Below, piece after piece: positions 1-8,025 of a stretch of 64,000 bases of DNA. The DNA is taken from contig CAWAZL010000002.1 in NCBI GenBank assembly GCA_963786495.1, forward strand, positions 1,364,001-1,428,000, given 5' to 3'. A model generated the notes under the pieces. It searched no databases. It was not told where the DNA came from and saw only the letters and a program-made list of their open reading frames with translations. Source of the DNA: JALZKA01 sp963786495. GTDB taxonomy: Bacteria > Actinomycetota > Thermoleophilia > Solirubrobacterales > 70-9. The number at the start of each line of letters is the position of its first letter. Position 1 is the first letter of the stretch. Position numbers and translations under genes: made by a program.

Positions 1-383
1 GGGGTGATCCAGCGCGACCAGAGGACCAGCTCGGAGGAGAGGTCGAGCTGGATGCCGGCCTCTTCTGCGAGCTCGCGGATTCCGGCCGCGCGATGGGCGA
101 GCTCGTCGGCGTCGACGTCGGTCTCGCCACCCGCGACGCCGGTGATGAGCTCATCGGCCTCGACCCGCCCGCCGGGGAAGACCCAGACGCCGGGCATAAA
201 GCGCGCGCCTTCGTTGCGCTTGACCAGCAGGACCTCGAGCCGGCGATCTGCGTGCTTGCCTCCCCGTCTTAGCAGGAGGATCGTGGCGGCAGGGCGCGCG
301 TCCGCAGCTTCGAAGCCCTCCTCGAAGGGATTGCGGGCTCCGGCTGCGTCTTTGGGAAGCTCGGCGTCGGCCACGGAGAGCAT
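1..383 (-). CDS. Nudix hydrolase (partial, 3' end outside window)
   Basis: Nudix enzymes hydrolyse nucleoside diphosphates linked to another group. The gene starts at ATG 383 and runs off the left edge, leaving 127 codons. The Nudix box is visible as PGGRVE (residues 70-75) and RELAEEAG (103-110), with the REUxEE glutamates intact. The insertion of about 27 residues between the halves resembles the NUDT19-like group, but substrate cannot be read from this. It is divergent from the rubredoxin gene, 36 bp away, so the two probably share a promoter region. The gene has no stop codon in the window and was read by translating the minus strand directly. Confidence 0.8.
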   Translation of the reverse strand, partial: MLSVADAELPKDAAGARNPFEEGFEAADARPAATILLLRRGGKHADRRLEVLLVKRNEGARFMPGVWVFPGGRVEADELITGVAGGETDVDADELAHRAAGIRELAEEAGIQLDLSSELVLWSRWIT

Positions 384-419
384 CCTTTCGTATCGCGCGG
401 TCGCTAGGCTCCCGCCGCG

Positions 420-602
420 ATGGGCGCTACCGAGACCAAGCAGCTTTGGGTCTGCACGTCGTGCGGGTTCGTATACGACCCCGACGAGGGGGACCCGGAC
501 GGCGGTATCCCGCCGGGCACCGCCTTCTCGGAGATCCCGGACAACTGGTTCTGCCCCGTCTGTGGTGCTCGCAAGGCGGACTTCGAGCCCTACGAAGAGT
601 AG
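420..602 (+). CDS. rubredoxin
   Basis: Small cytoplasmic one-iron electron carrier. The 60-residue length is typical. The four iron-binding cysteines are C12 and C15 (CTSCG) and C45 and C48 (CPVCG), with the usual acidic middle (DPDEGDPDGG) and the NWFCPVCG aromatic block. Actinobacterial rubredoxins often feed electrons to alkane hydroxylases, but no alkB or rubredoxin reductase is visible here, so the partner is unknown. The following MFS gene starts 28 bp downstream on the same strand. Confidence 0.93.
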   Translation: MGATETKQLWVCTSCGFVYDPDEGDPDGGIPPGTAFSEIPDNWFCPVCGARKADFEPYEE

Positions 603-630
603 GACAGCCCCGGTGGGGAGGAGGGGCTGA

Positions 631-2155
631 ATGGAACGCAAGTGGTGGACGCTGATCGCGGTCTGCACCGCGACGTTCATGCTCCTGATCGACGTCACGA
701 TCGTGAACGTCGCCCTGCCGGACATCCAGGAGGATCTCGACGCGTCGTTCTCGAGCCTCCAGTGGGTCGTTGACGCCTACGCGCTGACGCTGGCGTCGTT
801 CCTTCTGGTCGCAGGCTCGATCGGCGACCGGATCGGGCGACGGCGGATCTTCAGCTTCGGCTTCGCGCTGTTCACCGTGGCCTCGCTCCTTTGCGGCCTT
901 GCTGGGGATCCGACCCTTCTCAACCTCGCGCGCGGCTTGCAAGGGTGCGGCGCCGCCGCGATGTTCGCGACTGCCCTGGCCCTCATCGCTCAGGAGTTCG
1001 AGGGTCGCGAGCGCGCCACCGCAATCGGGCTCTGGGGCGCGACGGTGGGTGGGGCCGTGGCAATCGGCCCGCTGGTTGGCGGGGTCCTAACGGAGCATCT
1101 CGGCTGGGAGTGGATCTTCTTCGTCAACGTCCCGATCGGGATTGGCGCTCTGGTGCTCACCGAGACTCAGCTGGTCAACGTGAAGGCGAGCGATCCGCAG
1201 CCAATCGACTGGATCGGCGTCTTCACCTTCTCCCTGGCCCTGTTCGGCTTGATTTTCGGCCTGATCCGCGGCGAGGCCGAGGGCTGGGGAAGCCCGCAGA
1301 TCGTTGCTTCGCTGGGCGGCGCCGTCGTGTTGATGAGCGCGTTCATCTGGACCGAGCTCCACCGGCGCCACGCGATGCTCGACCTGAGCCTGTTTCGGAA
1401 GAAGGCGTTCACGGGGGTCTCGATAGTCGCGCTTCTGCCTCTCTGCGGGCATGTTCGCGATGTTCCTCTATATGACCCTCTACATGCAGGACGTGCTCGC
1501 GCTCTCCCCGTTGGAGGCCGGGCTCAGGTTCTTGCCCTTGACCCTTCTTTCGTTCATAGTCGCGCCGCTCGCGGCCAAGTTCTCCGACCGCATACCGGCG
1601 CGTGCCTCGATGGGGACGGGCCTGTTCTTCGTTGGCGTCGGGCTGATTTTGATGGGAGGCATCTCCGTCGCAGACGACTGGACCGGCCTCTTGCCCGGCT
1701 TCATCCTGGCCGGGATCGGGATCGGTATGACGAACCCGGGGATCGCCTCGACTGCTCTGGCCGTCGTCGAAGCCAGCAGGGCAGGGATGGCGAGCGGCAT
1801 CAACAGCACCTTCCGCCAGGTCGGGATCGCGACGGGCGTGGCAATGCTCGGCGTGATCTTCCAGTCCCGCGTCGATTCCAAGCTGACCGAGCTGGTGCCG
1901 CGCGCGCCCGAAGCGTTTTCCGATGCCGTGACGGCCGGCGCGACCCAGAGCGCGCTCGAGCAGGTGCCGCAGGAGTTCAAGGCCCAGGCGGCTGACGCCG
2001 CCGCGCAGGCATTCGTCTCAGGCCTCAACACGATCCTCATCGTCGGGGCAGCGATCGCAATCCTCGGCGGGATCGCGAGCTGGCTACTGGTCGACCCCGG
2101 GGACTTCGTGGCCCCGGAGGGAGCGGCGGAGCCCGAAGTACCCGCCGCCGGCTGA
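631..2155 (+). CDS. MFS transporter, DHA2/EmrB-QacA type (one frameshift)
   Basis: Inner-membrane proton-coupled exporter of the 14-helix drug-efflux group; substrate unknown. The start has a strong ribosome site (GGGAGGAGGGG). The N-terminal part has the family pattern LIDVTIVNVALPDI and the loop GDRIGRRRIF. The frame is lost near 1432: in the text GTCGCGCTTCTGCC one extra C breaks the frame, and removing it gives VAFCLSAGMFAMFLYM, which joins smoothly to the second half beginning at 1451. The repaired protein is about 507 residues, the normal length for the family. Both halves are otherwise intact, so an indel in the sequence is likelier than a dead gene. It converges on the DUF4349 gene, with a small hairpin at 2146-2164 between them. 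Confidence 0.85.
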
Positions 2156-2172
2156 CGACCGGCGCTCCGGGC

Positions 2173-3516
2173 CTACTTGTCCAGGGCGCGCTCGCGCGAG
2201 CGGCGGTTCGCCGCCGAGACGACGAAGTACGCGATCGCGGCGATGATCGCCAGCGGGAGCAATACCGCGGCGCTGATGAGCGCTACTCCCGCGCCGACCT
2301 CCAGGACCTTGCCCGCGTCGTCCAAGGCGTCGCCGAATGACCAGCCGTCATCGTCGTCGCTCGTGCCGGCGCCCTCGGAGGTGATGACGACCGTCACGGT
2401 GGCGAGCTGAGCCCTCGTCGTGACTGCGTTCAGCTCCGACTTCGCGTCGGCAATGGATTCATTCACCCTCGCGAGCGACGCCTGAAGGGCAGCAACTTCC
2501 GCGTCCGTGTCCGCTTCGCGGATCCGGGTCACGAGGTTGTCGCGCTCGGCGCGGAGACCCACGAGGCGATCCTTGGCACTTACGTAGACGCGGGTGATGT
2601 CCTGCGACTGCTCCGTCCGCGACTTCACATTCGCAAGCTCGGACAGCGCCGCGAGGGTGTCGTCGAGCGTCGAGCTCGGCACCCGGACCTCAAGCGTCGC
2701 CCGTGCGGACTCGTCGGTGCCGGTCACGCGGGAGTTGAGGACGACGCCGTTCGCGCCCTCGACTACGTCGATCACCTGATCGTTGACGTCGGCGACCTCG
2801 TCGGCGGGCGCGGCGAGGGTGAGCTGCGCGTCGCGCTCGACCCGGCGCTTTTCCTGCTGGCGGTTGACGCCCTCGGCGGAGCGGCTGAGGGAATTGAACT
2901 TCGCGGAGCGGAGGTTTGCTGCGTCGGGCACGGCGAACCTGTCCGAATCCGCATCTCGTGCAGGAGCGCCCTGGCTGAGACCGCCTTGCTCCGTGGCGGC
3001 GCTGTCGTCAGTCTCGAGAACGTCCGCGAGGTCCGTGGCAGCCTCGTCCGCGGTCTCCCTCGCGCTTTCGGCACCGCCATCAGCCGCAATCTCTGCCGTC
3101 CCGCCGGTGAGCGACTCGCCGCCGTCGCCGAAGTCGATCTGCGAAAGCGAAACGCCGACCACCACTACTGCCGCCGTCGCAGCTGCGAGCGGCGCCCAGC
3201 CGCGCGGGCCGTCGGGGCGGAAGAACGAGGTGAAGCCGCCGGTGCTCTTGCGTGAGCCGCCGCCGGCAGCGCGGGTGCGGGGGCCCTTGCCGCGGGGGAA
3301 TCCCGCGGCGGCCCAGGCGTCGAGGTCGGCCTCAAAGCGGGACTCGGGCTCCGGCCGCTCGGCGCGAAGGTCGGAGACGAGTGCCTCGATGCCCTCCATC
3401 CCGGCGGGGACGTCTTCGCCGCGAAGGGCGGCGTCCAGGATCTCGAGCTCGCGCTCGACCTCGGCGGGGATATCAGTCTCGTCGCGCACGTTGCGCCTCA
3501 GGTCATCGAGCCTCAT
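2173..3516 (-). CDS. DUF4349 membrane protein, sigma-factor partner
   Basis: Membrane protein of 447 residues. Residues 1-100 are a charged cytoplasmic segment that opens like actinobacterial anti-sigma partners (MRLDDLRRNVRDETDIP), followed by a membrane segment at about 107-126. An acidic extracytoplasmic linker leads into a DUF4349 domain (about 220-440) with a coiled coil (LRAERDNLVTRIREAD region) and a C-terminal membrane helix ending in RRSRERALDK. Its start overlaps the stop of the upstream ECF sigma gene by 14 bp, so the two are cotranslated. No HxxxCxxC zinc anti-sigma motif is present. A role in holding or sensing for the sigma factor is inferred from operon position only. Confidence 0.8.
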   Translation of the reverse strand: MRLDDLRRNVRDETDIPAEVERELEILDAALRGEDVPAGMEGIEALVSDLRAERPEPESRFEADLDAWAAAGFPRGKGPRTRAAGGGSRKSTGGFTSFFRPDGPRGWAPLAAATAAVVVVGVSLSQIDFGDGGESLTGGTAEIAADGGAESARETADEAATDLADVLETDDSAATEQGGLSQGAPARDADSDRFAVPDAANLRSAKFNSLSRSAEGVNRQQEKRRVERDAQLTLAAPADEVADVNDQVIDVVEGANGVVLNSRVTGTDESARATLEVRVPSSTLDDTLAALSELANVKSRTEQSQDITRVYVSAKDRLVGLRAERDNLVTRIREADTDAEVAALQASLARVNESIADAKSELNAVTTRAQLATVTVVITSEGAGTSDDDDGWSFGDALDDAGKVLEVGAGVALISAAVLLPLAIIAAIAYFVVSAANRRSRERALDK

Positions 3517-4036
3517 CGCAGGCCCTCCTCAGCTTCTCGATCGTTCTGTGGACACGCATGGCAGCCGCTCGCTCGCCGACGGAGATCACGCTTGCGATCT
3601 CGGCGGTGGAGAGGCCGGCAAAGAATTTGAGGGCGACCAGCTCGCGCTCGCGAGCGGAAAGCTTCTCCATCGCCTGGCGCAGGGCAGCGCGGCGCATTGC
3701 GGTCTCGGCCTCCTCCTCGGCGGGGGTGGTGTCGGCCACGGGCTCGCTCGTCATCTCGACGTGGCGCTTGCGACGGCGCAACTCGTCAAGCGCGGCGTTC
3801 CGCGCGATGCCGAAGAGCCAGGCGCGCATCGTCCCGCGGGCCGGGTTGAAAGACGACGAGCGCCTGTACGCGCGCTCGAACGCAGCAGCGGTCACGTCCT
3901 CAGCCGCTGAGCGGTCGCGCACGAGGCCCGAGACGTACGCGAACACGTCGTCCCGAGACGAGCGATAGAGCTCCTCGAAGGCAGCTTCCGCGTCGCTCGG
4001 CGCCGCCTGAGCGGGCGCGATCAAGACGTCATTCAT
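3503..4036 (-). CDS. ECF-type RNA polymerase sigma factor
   Basis: Alternative sigma factor. Region 2 is clear (AAFEELYRSSRDDVFAYV, then FNPARGTMRAWLFGIARNAALDEL), and region 4 has the helix-turn-helix LSARERELVALKFFAGLSTA followed by EIASVISVGERAAAMRVHR. I chose ATG 4036 (MNDVLIAP), which follows GTGGGGAT. An upstream in-frame GTG-ATG pair at 4069/4066 would add 10-11 basic residues and cannot be excluded. The gene is followed by the overlapping DUF4349 membrane gene, the usual layout for a sigma factor and its membrane control protein. The target regulon is not visible. Confidence 0.88.
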   Translation of the reverse strand: MNDVLIAPAQAAPSDAEAAFEELYRSSRDDVFAYVSGLVRDRSAAEDVTAAAFERAYRRSSSFNPARGTMRAWLFGIARNAALDELRRRKRHVEMTSEPVADTTPAEEEAETAMRRAALRQAMEKLSARERELVALKFFAGLSTAEIASVISVGERAAAMRVHRTIEKLRRACDEAR

Positions 4037-4461
4037 ATCCCCACTACGGCGCCGGGGCCGTTTCATCACACATTGATGTTGCCGATTGGTGAGAAGTGCG
4101 GGCCCGTTCGCGCTACCAGCGCACTCGAATTGGCATTAAAGGGGCGAGGGAACGGGTCGCAGTGCCGCCTCAATCGGCTCTTCGACCGCTCGGTTCTCAG
4201 CATCCAGGCGCGCGTGTCAATCCGCGGCCGCTGAGCGGCCGCCAAATGACACACGCGGGGACGAAGCGCGATCTGCGGCGAAACCGGGAATTCCCGCGGC
4301 GTGTGTGAATCCGCTACCGCCGGGCGAAAGTTGGAGCACACACGCCACGCTCGAGCCCTGAAAGGCGGCCCAATCCCCCTCCTTTATTGCCTCTCGAGCC
4401 GTCTCGCGGCGTTACCCACCACCGGCCCGGGCGGGAGGCGGCGAGTCGTAGCTAGTCGAGC
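4037..4461. promoter_or_regulatory. Non-coding region upstream of the sigma operon, with direct and inverted repeats
   Basis: About 425 bp with no convincing gene. A 16-bp sequence occurs twice in the same orientation: GCGCGTGTCAATCCGC at 4210-4225 and GCGTGTGTGAATCCGC at 4299-4314, matching at 14 of 16 positions. The first copy lies in an inverted repeat: CGCGTGTCA (4211-4219) pairs with TGACACACGCG (4247-4257) with a small bulge, around an inner hairpin of GCGGCCGC-TGA-GCGGCCGC (4224-4242). As bioA ends at 4462 on the same strand, this is the leader or promoter zone of the sigma/DUF4349 operon. Function is inferred; no core promoter was assigned. Confidence 0.45.
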
Positions 4462-5811
4462 CTAAGCGGCGCGGCGCAGCGGCTCGGCGGCCTCGGCCGC
4501 CGCTGGGAGGCGTGCCGGCTCCGAAGCGCCGCCCACCTCAGCGCAGGCGACCGCGATCGCTTCGCTCGTGATGGCAACCAGGCGCCGTAGCTCCGCCTTC
4601 GATATGGCGAGCGGCGGCATCAGGACCACCGTGTCGCCCAGCGGCCGGATGATCGCGCCGCGCTCCCGAGCCGCCATCGTCACGCGGTGGCCCAAGCGCA
4701 GCGCCGAGTCGTGCTCGCCGAGGTCGATGCCGACCATGAAGCCGCGGCAGCGAACCTCGGCCACCTCCGGCATCTTCGCGACGTCGCCCAGCAGGTCGCC
4801 GAGTAGGCGCATCTTCGGCTGAAGCTTCAGGAGGGTCCCCTCGTTCTCGAACGCGTCCAGGCTCGCGATCGCGGCTGCGCACGCGAGCGGGTTTCCGGTG
4901 TATGTGTGGCCATGGAAGAAGGTCTTGAACTCCTCGTGGGCGCCCAGGAAGCCCTCGTAGATCCGCTCGGTGGCGAGTGTGGCCGCGAGCGGCATGTAGC
5001 CACCGGTCAGACCCTTCGCGACGCACAGGAGGTCCGGCGAGACCCGCTCCTGCTCGCAGGCGAACATCGTCCCCGTGCGCCCGAAACCGGTTGCGACCTC
5101 GTCGCAGATCAGGAGCACGTCGTGGTTGTCGCAGAGCTCGCGAACGCGGCGCAGGAAACCGGGCGGTTGCACCCGGATCCCCGCCGCTCCCTGGACGAGC
5201 GGCTCGACGATTACGGCGGCGATCTCCCCGTCGTGAAAGTCGAGGATGCACTCGAGCTCCGCGGAGTCGCCTGGGGTGACGTGATGTGCGTCGAAGAGGA
5301 GCGGGCCGTAGCACTCATGGAAGAGGTCGATCCCGCCGACCGATACGGCCCCGATCGTGTCGCCGTGGTAGGCGTCGCGCAGGCAGACGTAGGAGCGGCG
5401 CTCCGTCTCGCCCTGCTGCTGGAAGTACTGGAACGCCATCTTGAGCGCGATCTCCGTCGCGGTCGAGCCGGAGTCCGAGTAAAAGACGCGGTCGAGGCCG
5501 GGCGGCGCGACCTGGACCAGGCGCTCCGCCAGCTCGGCGGCGAGCGGATGAGTGAGCCCCAGCATCGTCGAGTGGGCAATGCGATCGAGCTGGTCGCGGA
5601 TCGCTTTGTCGATGCCGGGGTGGCGGTGACCATGGACGTTGCACCAAAGCGAGGAGACGCCGTCGATGTAGCGGCGCCCGTCGGTCCCGATCAGGTCAGT
5701 GCCCTCGCCGCGCTCGATGACCAGCGTTTCGTCCTCAGACCAACCCCGCTGCTGTGTGAACGGATGCCACAGATGCCGCGCGTCGAGGTCTTGGGTACGC
5801 CCGTCTCTCAC
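4462..5811 (-). CDS. bioA: adenosylmethionine-8-amino-7-oxononanoate aminotransferase
   Basis: PLP enzyme that makes 7,8-diaminopelargonate, the penultimate step before dethiobiotin in biotin synthesis. The 449 residues carry the BioA opening HLWHPFTQQ, the substrate-site segment SSLWCNVHGH, the class III aminotransferase motif LLICDEVATGFGRTG and the PLP lysine in CVAKGLTGGYMPLAATL. The first codon is GTG. It is 46 bp downstream of the CGNR regulator gene on the same strand and could be cotranscribed with it. It is separated by about 8 kb from bioB-bioF-bioD, so biotin synthesis here is split into at least two units. Confidence 0.95.
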   Translation of the reverse strand: MRDGRTQDLDARHLWHPFTQQRGWSEDETLVIERGEGTDLIGTDGRRYIDGVSSLWCNVHGHRHPGIDKAIRDQLDRIAHSTMLGLTHPLAAELAERLVQVAPPGLDRVFYSDSGSTATEIALKMAFQYFQQQGETERRSYVCLRDAYHGDTIGAVSVGGIDLFHECYGPLLFDAHHVTPGDSAELECILDFHDGEIAAVIVEPLVQGAAGIRVQPPGFLRRVRELCDNHDVLLICDEVATGFGRTGTMFACEQERVSPDLLCVAKGLTGGYMPLAATLATERIYEGFLGAHEEFKTFFHGHTYTGNPLACAAAIASLDAFENEGTLLKLQPKMRLLGDLLGDVAKMPEVAEVRCRGFMVGIDLGEHDSALRLGHRVTMAARERGAIIRPLGDTVVLMPPLAISKAELRRLVAITSEAIAVACAEVGGASEPARLPAAAEAAEPLRRAA

Positions 5812-5857
5812 TCGCGAGCGACACTAGACCTCGCCTCGGCGGAACCGAGGGCCCAAA

Positions 5858-6421
5858 TCAGCCCTGTTTGCGGGCCCTGAATGCGCGCACCTTGGCTCGG
5901 TTGCCACAGTCCCCCATCTGGCACCAGGTCCGCGAATGGTTCCGCGAGCGGTCGTAGAACGCCCAGTAGCAGTCCTCGGCCGGGCACACCTTGAGCTTGG
6001 CCCATTCGCCGCTCTGCATCGCTTCGTGGACCTGGAGCGCCATGGTCGCCAACGCTCCGTCCACGTTCCCGCACGTCGGCACAATCTCCGCGGAGGACCC
6101 TTGGAACCGCACCTCTGAAGAGGCGCCATCGAGGGCCGCGTTCAATCGGGTCGCGGCATCATCGCCGGCCTCAATGCCGTTGTTTAAGAGGAGCAGCGAG
6201 CGCAACCCCTCGCGGAAATCGACGGCTCGCGCAAGGTCCTGCGCTGTCGGCTCGGCCTCGCCGCCCAGTCGGGACTCGGCAAGCCATCGGGCGAGACCGG
6301 CCGTGCTGTCGAGTTTGTCGGTCCCCTCTTCGACATCCAGGGTGTTCACAAAGCTTCGAATGGTCTCCAGGCCCACTGGGGCGCTGGCCGTCTCGGTGTC
6401 GCGAAGCAGTCCCACAATCAT
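5858..6421 (-). CDS. CGNR zinc-finger / ABATE-domain putative transcription factor
   Basis: Predicted DNA-binding regulator of 187 residues. The N-terminal two-thirds (FVNTLDVEEGTDKLDS onward) match the ABATE ligand-binding region seen as a stress or metabolite sensor. The C-terminal 45 residues form a CGNR zinc finger: KVCPAEDCYWAFYDRSRN, then RTWCQMGDCGNRAKVRAFR, with four cysteines. Start chosen at ATG 6421; a TTG just before it is possible. No ribosome site is seen and a TACACT box sits a few bases upstream, so the message may be leaderless. It is divergent from a 54-residue ORF across an operator-like region. Autoregulation is an inference. Confidence 0.85.
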   Translation of the reverse strand: MIVGLLRDTETASAPVGLETIRSFVNTLDVEEGTDKLDSTAGLARWLAESRLGGEAEPTAQDLARAVDFREGLRSLLLLNNGIEAGDDAATRLNAALDGASSEVRFQGSSAEIVPTCGNVDGALATMALQVHEAMQSGEWAKLKVCPAEDCYWAFYDRSRNHSRTWCQMGDCGNRAKVRAFRARKQG

Positions 6422-6423
6422 CA

Positions 6424-6480
6424 AGTGTAACCGGTAAACACGATTAGACGGTGTTACACTAACCCCCGTAACCGAAACAC
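6424..6480. promoter_or_regulatory. Divergent operator/promoter region of the CGNR regulator
   Basis: A perfect 8-bp inverted repeat, AGTGTAAC (6424-6431) and GTTACACT (6453-6460), places a TACACT -10-like box on each strand. Overlapping it is a direct repeat, GTAACCGGTAAACAC (6427-6441) and GTAACCGAAACAC (6468-6480), identical apart from two extra bases. Dense symmetric sites between a DNA-binding protein gene and a divergent ORF are what a self-regulated promoter would show. The binding protein is inferred. Confidence 0.55.
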
Positions 6481-6498
6481 TGGTTTCAAGGAGGCATC

Positions 6499-6663
6499 AT
6501 GGACCACCGGATCAACAACGAACTCACAGAGCACGAGCGCCAAGCGCAGGAAAAGACGCGCAGGCGCTGGCCCGACGACGGCCTTCCGCCTCGCCACAAG
6601 ACAGCGGCTCGTCCGAGCCCGCATCCTCCGGCGGCACTCATCGCCCAGCTTTTCTGGCGCTAG
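6499..6663 (+). CDS. small uncharacterised protein, 54 residues
   Basis: Not recognised. It is supported by a near-perfect ribosome site (AAGGAGG, 5 bp before the ATG) and by its place directly behind the divergent CGNR promoter region. The product begins MDHRINNELTEHERQAQEK, is very basic and proline-rich in the middle, and ends PPAALIAQLFWR. No signal peptide or membrane helix is visible. Its TAG (6661-6663) overlaps the stop of the convergent ROK gene (6660-6662) by two bases, so the genes are packed tail to tail. It may be the regulated target of the CGNR protein, which is inference. Confidence 0.6.
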   Translation: MDHRINNELTEHERQAQEKTRRRWPDDGLPPRHKTAARPSPHPPAALIAQLFWR

Positions 6664-7883
6664 GCCGCGGCGAAGGCGCGCTCACCTGGCGCGACCGCGG
6701 CGATCGCAGCGTCGATCGCCGCGGGGGAGAGGACCTGCTCGATCACCATCACCGCGGCGCCGATCACCCCCGCGCGGTCTGCCAGTTGACTGCGCACGAT
6801 GCGGAGGTGCCGAGTCGCCAGCGGCAACGAGCGCTGGTAGACGACTTCGCGGATCCCGGCCAGGAGCTGTTCCTGAGCCTGGGCGATGTCGCCACCGACG
6901 ACGATCACAGACGGGTTGACGAAGTTGACCGAGGCGGCAAGGACCTCGCCGATCAATCTGCCGGACTCGCGCACCAACTGGACCGCCGCGGGCTCACCGC
7001 CACGGGCGAGGTCGACGACGGCGCGCGAGTCGGCGGTCTCGAACCCCTCCGCGCGGAGGTGAGCCGCCATCGCGCGACCGCCGGCGAGAGCCTCGAGGCA
7101 GCCCACATTCCCGCAGGCGCAGGTGACTTCGTCGGCCTGCGGACCGGCGACACGGATGTGCCCGATGTCTCCGGCGGCCCCGTCCGCGCCGCGGTGAATT
7201 GCGCCGTCCACGACGACGCCGCAACCGATGCCCGTCCCAACCTTGACGAAGAGAAGGTGGTCCATCTCAGTCCACTGCGTCCAGTACTCGCCCAGCGCCA
7301 TGATGTTCACGTCGTTGTCGACGAGAACCGGGACGTTGTAGCGGTCGGTGAATCGCTCGGGAATCGGATACGCGTCCCAGCCGGGCATGATCGGCGGGTT
7401 GCGGGGGCGCCCAGTCGCGTGCTCAACGGGACCGGGGACGCCGATGCCGATGCCGCACACGTCCTGATCGCGCCGGCCGGCCTCCCGCAGCAGGACGTGA
7501 AATCGCTCGTCCGCCCAATCCAAAACCTCCTCGGGTCCCCGCGCGATCTCGATCTCGCCCGCTTCTTCGGCCAAGACCTCGCCGGCGAGGTTCGTCAGGG
7601 CGAGACGGGCGTGGGTCGCTCCAAGGTCGGCGGCCAGGATCACGCCAGCGTCATGGTTGAACGCGAACATCATCGGCGGGCGCCCGCCGGTCGATCCGCT
7701 CTCGCCCGCCTCGCGAAGGAGGCCGTGCGCAAAGAGCTGGTCCAAGCGCTGTGCGACCGTCGACCGGGCGAGGCCGGTACGAGTTACGAGCTCGGCGCGA
7801 GTGGTGCCGTCCGCGCTTCGAATTAACTGCAGCATCGACCCGGGCCCGAAGAGCGGAGCGGAGCGTGGGTCGGGGTTCGCCAT
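6660..7883 (-). CDS. ROK-family transcriptional repressor
   Basis: Sugar-responsive repressor of the NagC/XylR/Mlc type, 407 residues. Residues 10-65 form a winged helix (TRAELVTRTGLARSTVAQRL). Next come the ROK sugar-kinase fold with DLGATHARLA near residue 83, the GIGIGVPGPVE segment, and the zinc site CACGNVGCLEALAGG near 253-265. The HTH marks it as a regulator rather than a glucokinase. It is divergent from the carbohydrate operon starting at 8026, the standard arrangement for a local repressor. Its own promoter probably lies at 7931-7960 on the minus strand. Confidence 0.92.
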   Translation of the reverse strand: MANPDPRSAPLFGPGSMLQLIRSADGTTRAELVTRTGLARSTVAQRLDQLFAHGLLREAGESGSTGGRPPMMFAFNHDAGVILAADLGATHARLALTNLAGEVLAEEAGEIEIARGPEEVLDWADERFHVLLREAGRRDQDVCGIGIGVPGPVEHATGRPRNPPIMPGWDAYPIPERFTDRYNVPVLVDNDVNIMALGEYWTQWTEMDHLLFVKVGTGIGCGVVVDGAIHRGADGAAGDIGHIRVAGPQADEVTCACGNVGCLEALAGGRAMAAHLRAEGFETADSRAVVDLARGGEPAAVQLVRESGRLIGEVLAASVNFVNPSVIVVGGDIAQAQEQLLAGIREVVYQRSLPLATRHLRIVRSQLADRAGVIGAAVMVIEQVLSPAAIDAAIAAVAPGERAFAAA

Positions 7884-7906
7884 CGCGCCCGAAGTGAATC
7901 AGGCGG

Positions 7907-7960
7907 ACTTCTTCATGTCAAATCAACAGAAGTATCCCTGCAAATAAGCTGATTCTTCAA
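7907..7960 (-). promoter_or_regulatory. Candidate promoter and operator of the ROK gene
   Basis: On the minus strand, TTGAAG (7960-7955) and GATACT (7936-7931) are separated by 18 bp, giving a leader of about 40 nt before ATG 7883. An inverted repeat, ACTTCT (7907-7912) and AGAAGT (7928-7933), overlaps the -10 box and the start region. This fits autorepression by the ROK protein, which is not proven here. Confidence 0.45.
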
Positions 7961-7980
7961 GTTTCGAATGATGAACCACA

Positions 7981-8018
7981 TACTTTTGCTTGACATAAGC
8001 GCAAAAGTAAGTTAGGTT
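7981..8018 (+). promoter_or_regulatory. Candidate promoter with operator palindrome for the carbohydrate operon
   Basis: TTGACA at 7990-7995, a 17-bp spacer and TAGGTT at 8013-8018 make a good sigma-70 type promoter with the start site close to ATG 8026. The -35 box sits inside a perfect 9-bp inverted repeat, TACTTTTGC (7981-7989) and GCAAAAGTA (8001-8009), which is AT-rich like known NagC/XylR operators. The divergent ROK repressor is the obvious candidate ligand. Confidence 0.6.
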
Positions 8019-8025
8019 CGCATCC

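Noticed and set aside
4..630. 208-residue plus-strand frame across the Nudix and rubredoxin genes
   Set aside because: Serine/arginine-rich; both real genes are identified by motifs in other frames.
2146..2164. Terminator between the MFS and DUF4349 genes
   Set aside because: Only a 6-bp CGCCGG/CCGGCG stem overlapping the MFS stop, without a T tract; too weak to list as a feature.
4066..4341. 91-residue minus-strand ORF in the region upstream of the sigma gene
   Set aside because: No ribosome site, no domain, and it crosses the nested inverted repeats; better treated as non-coding.
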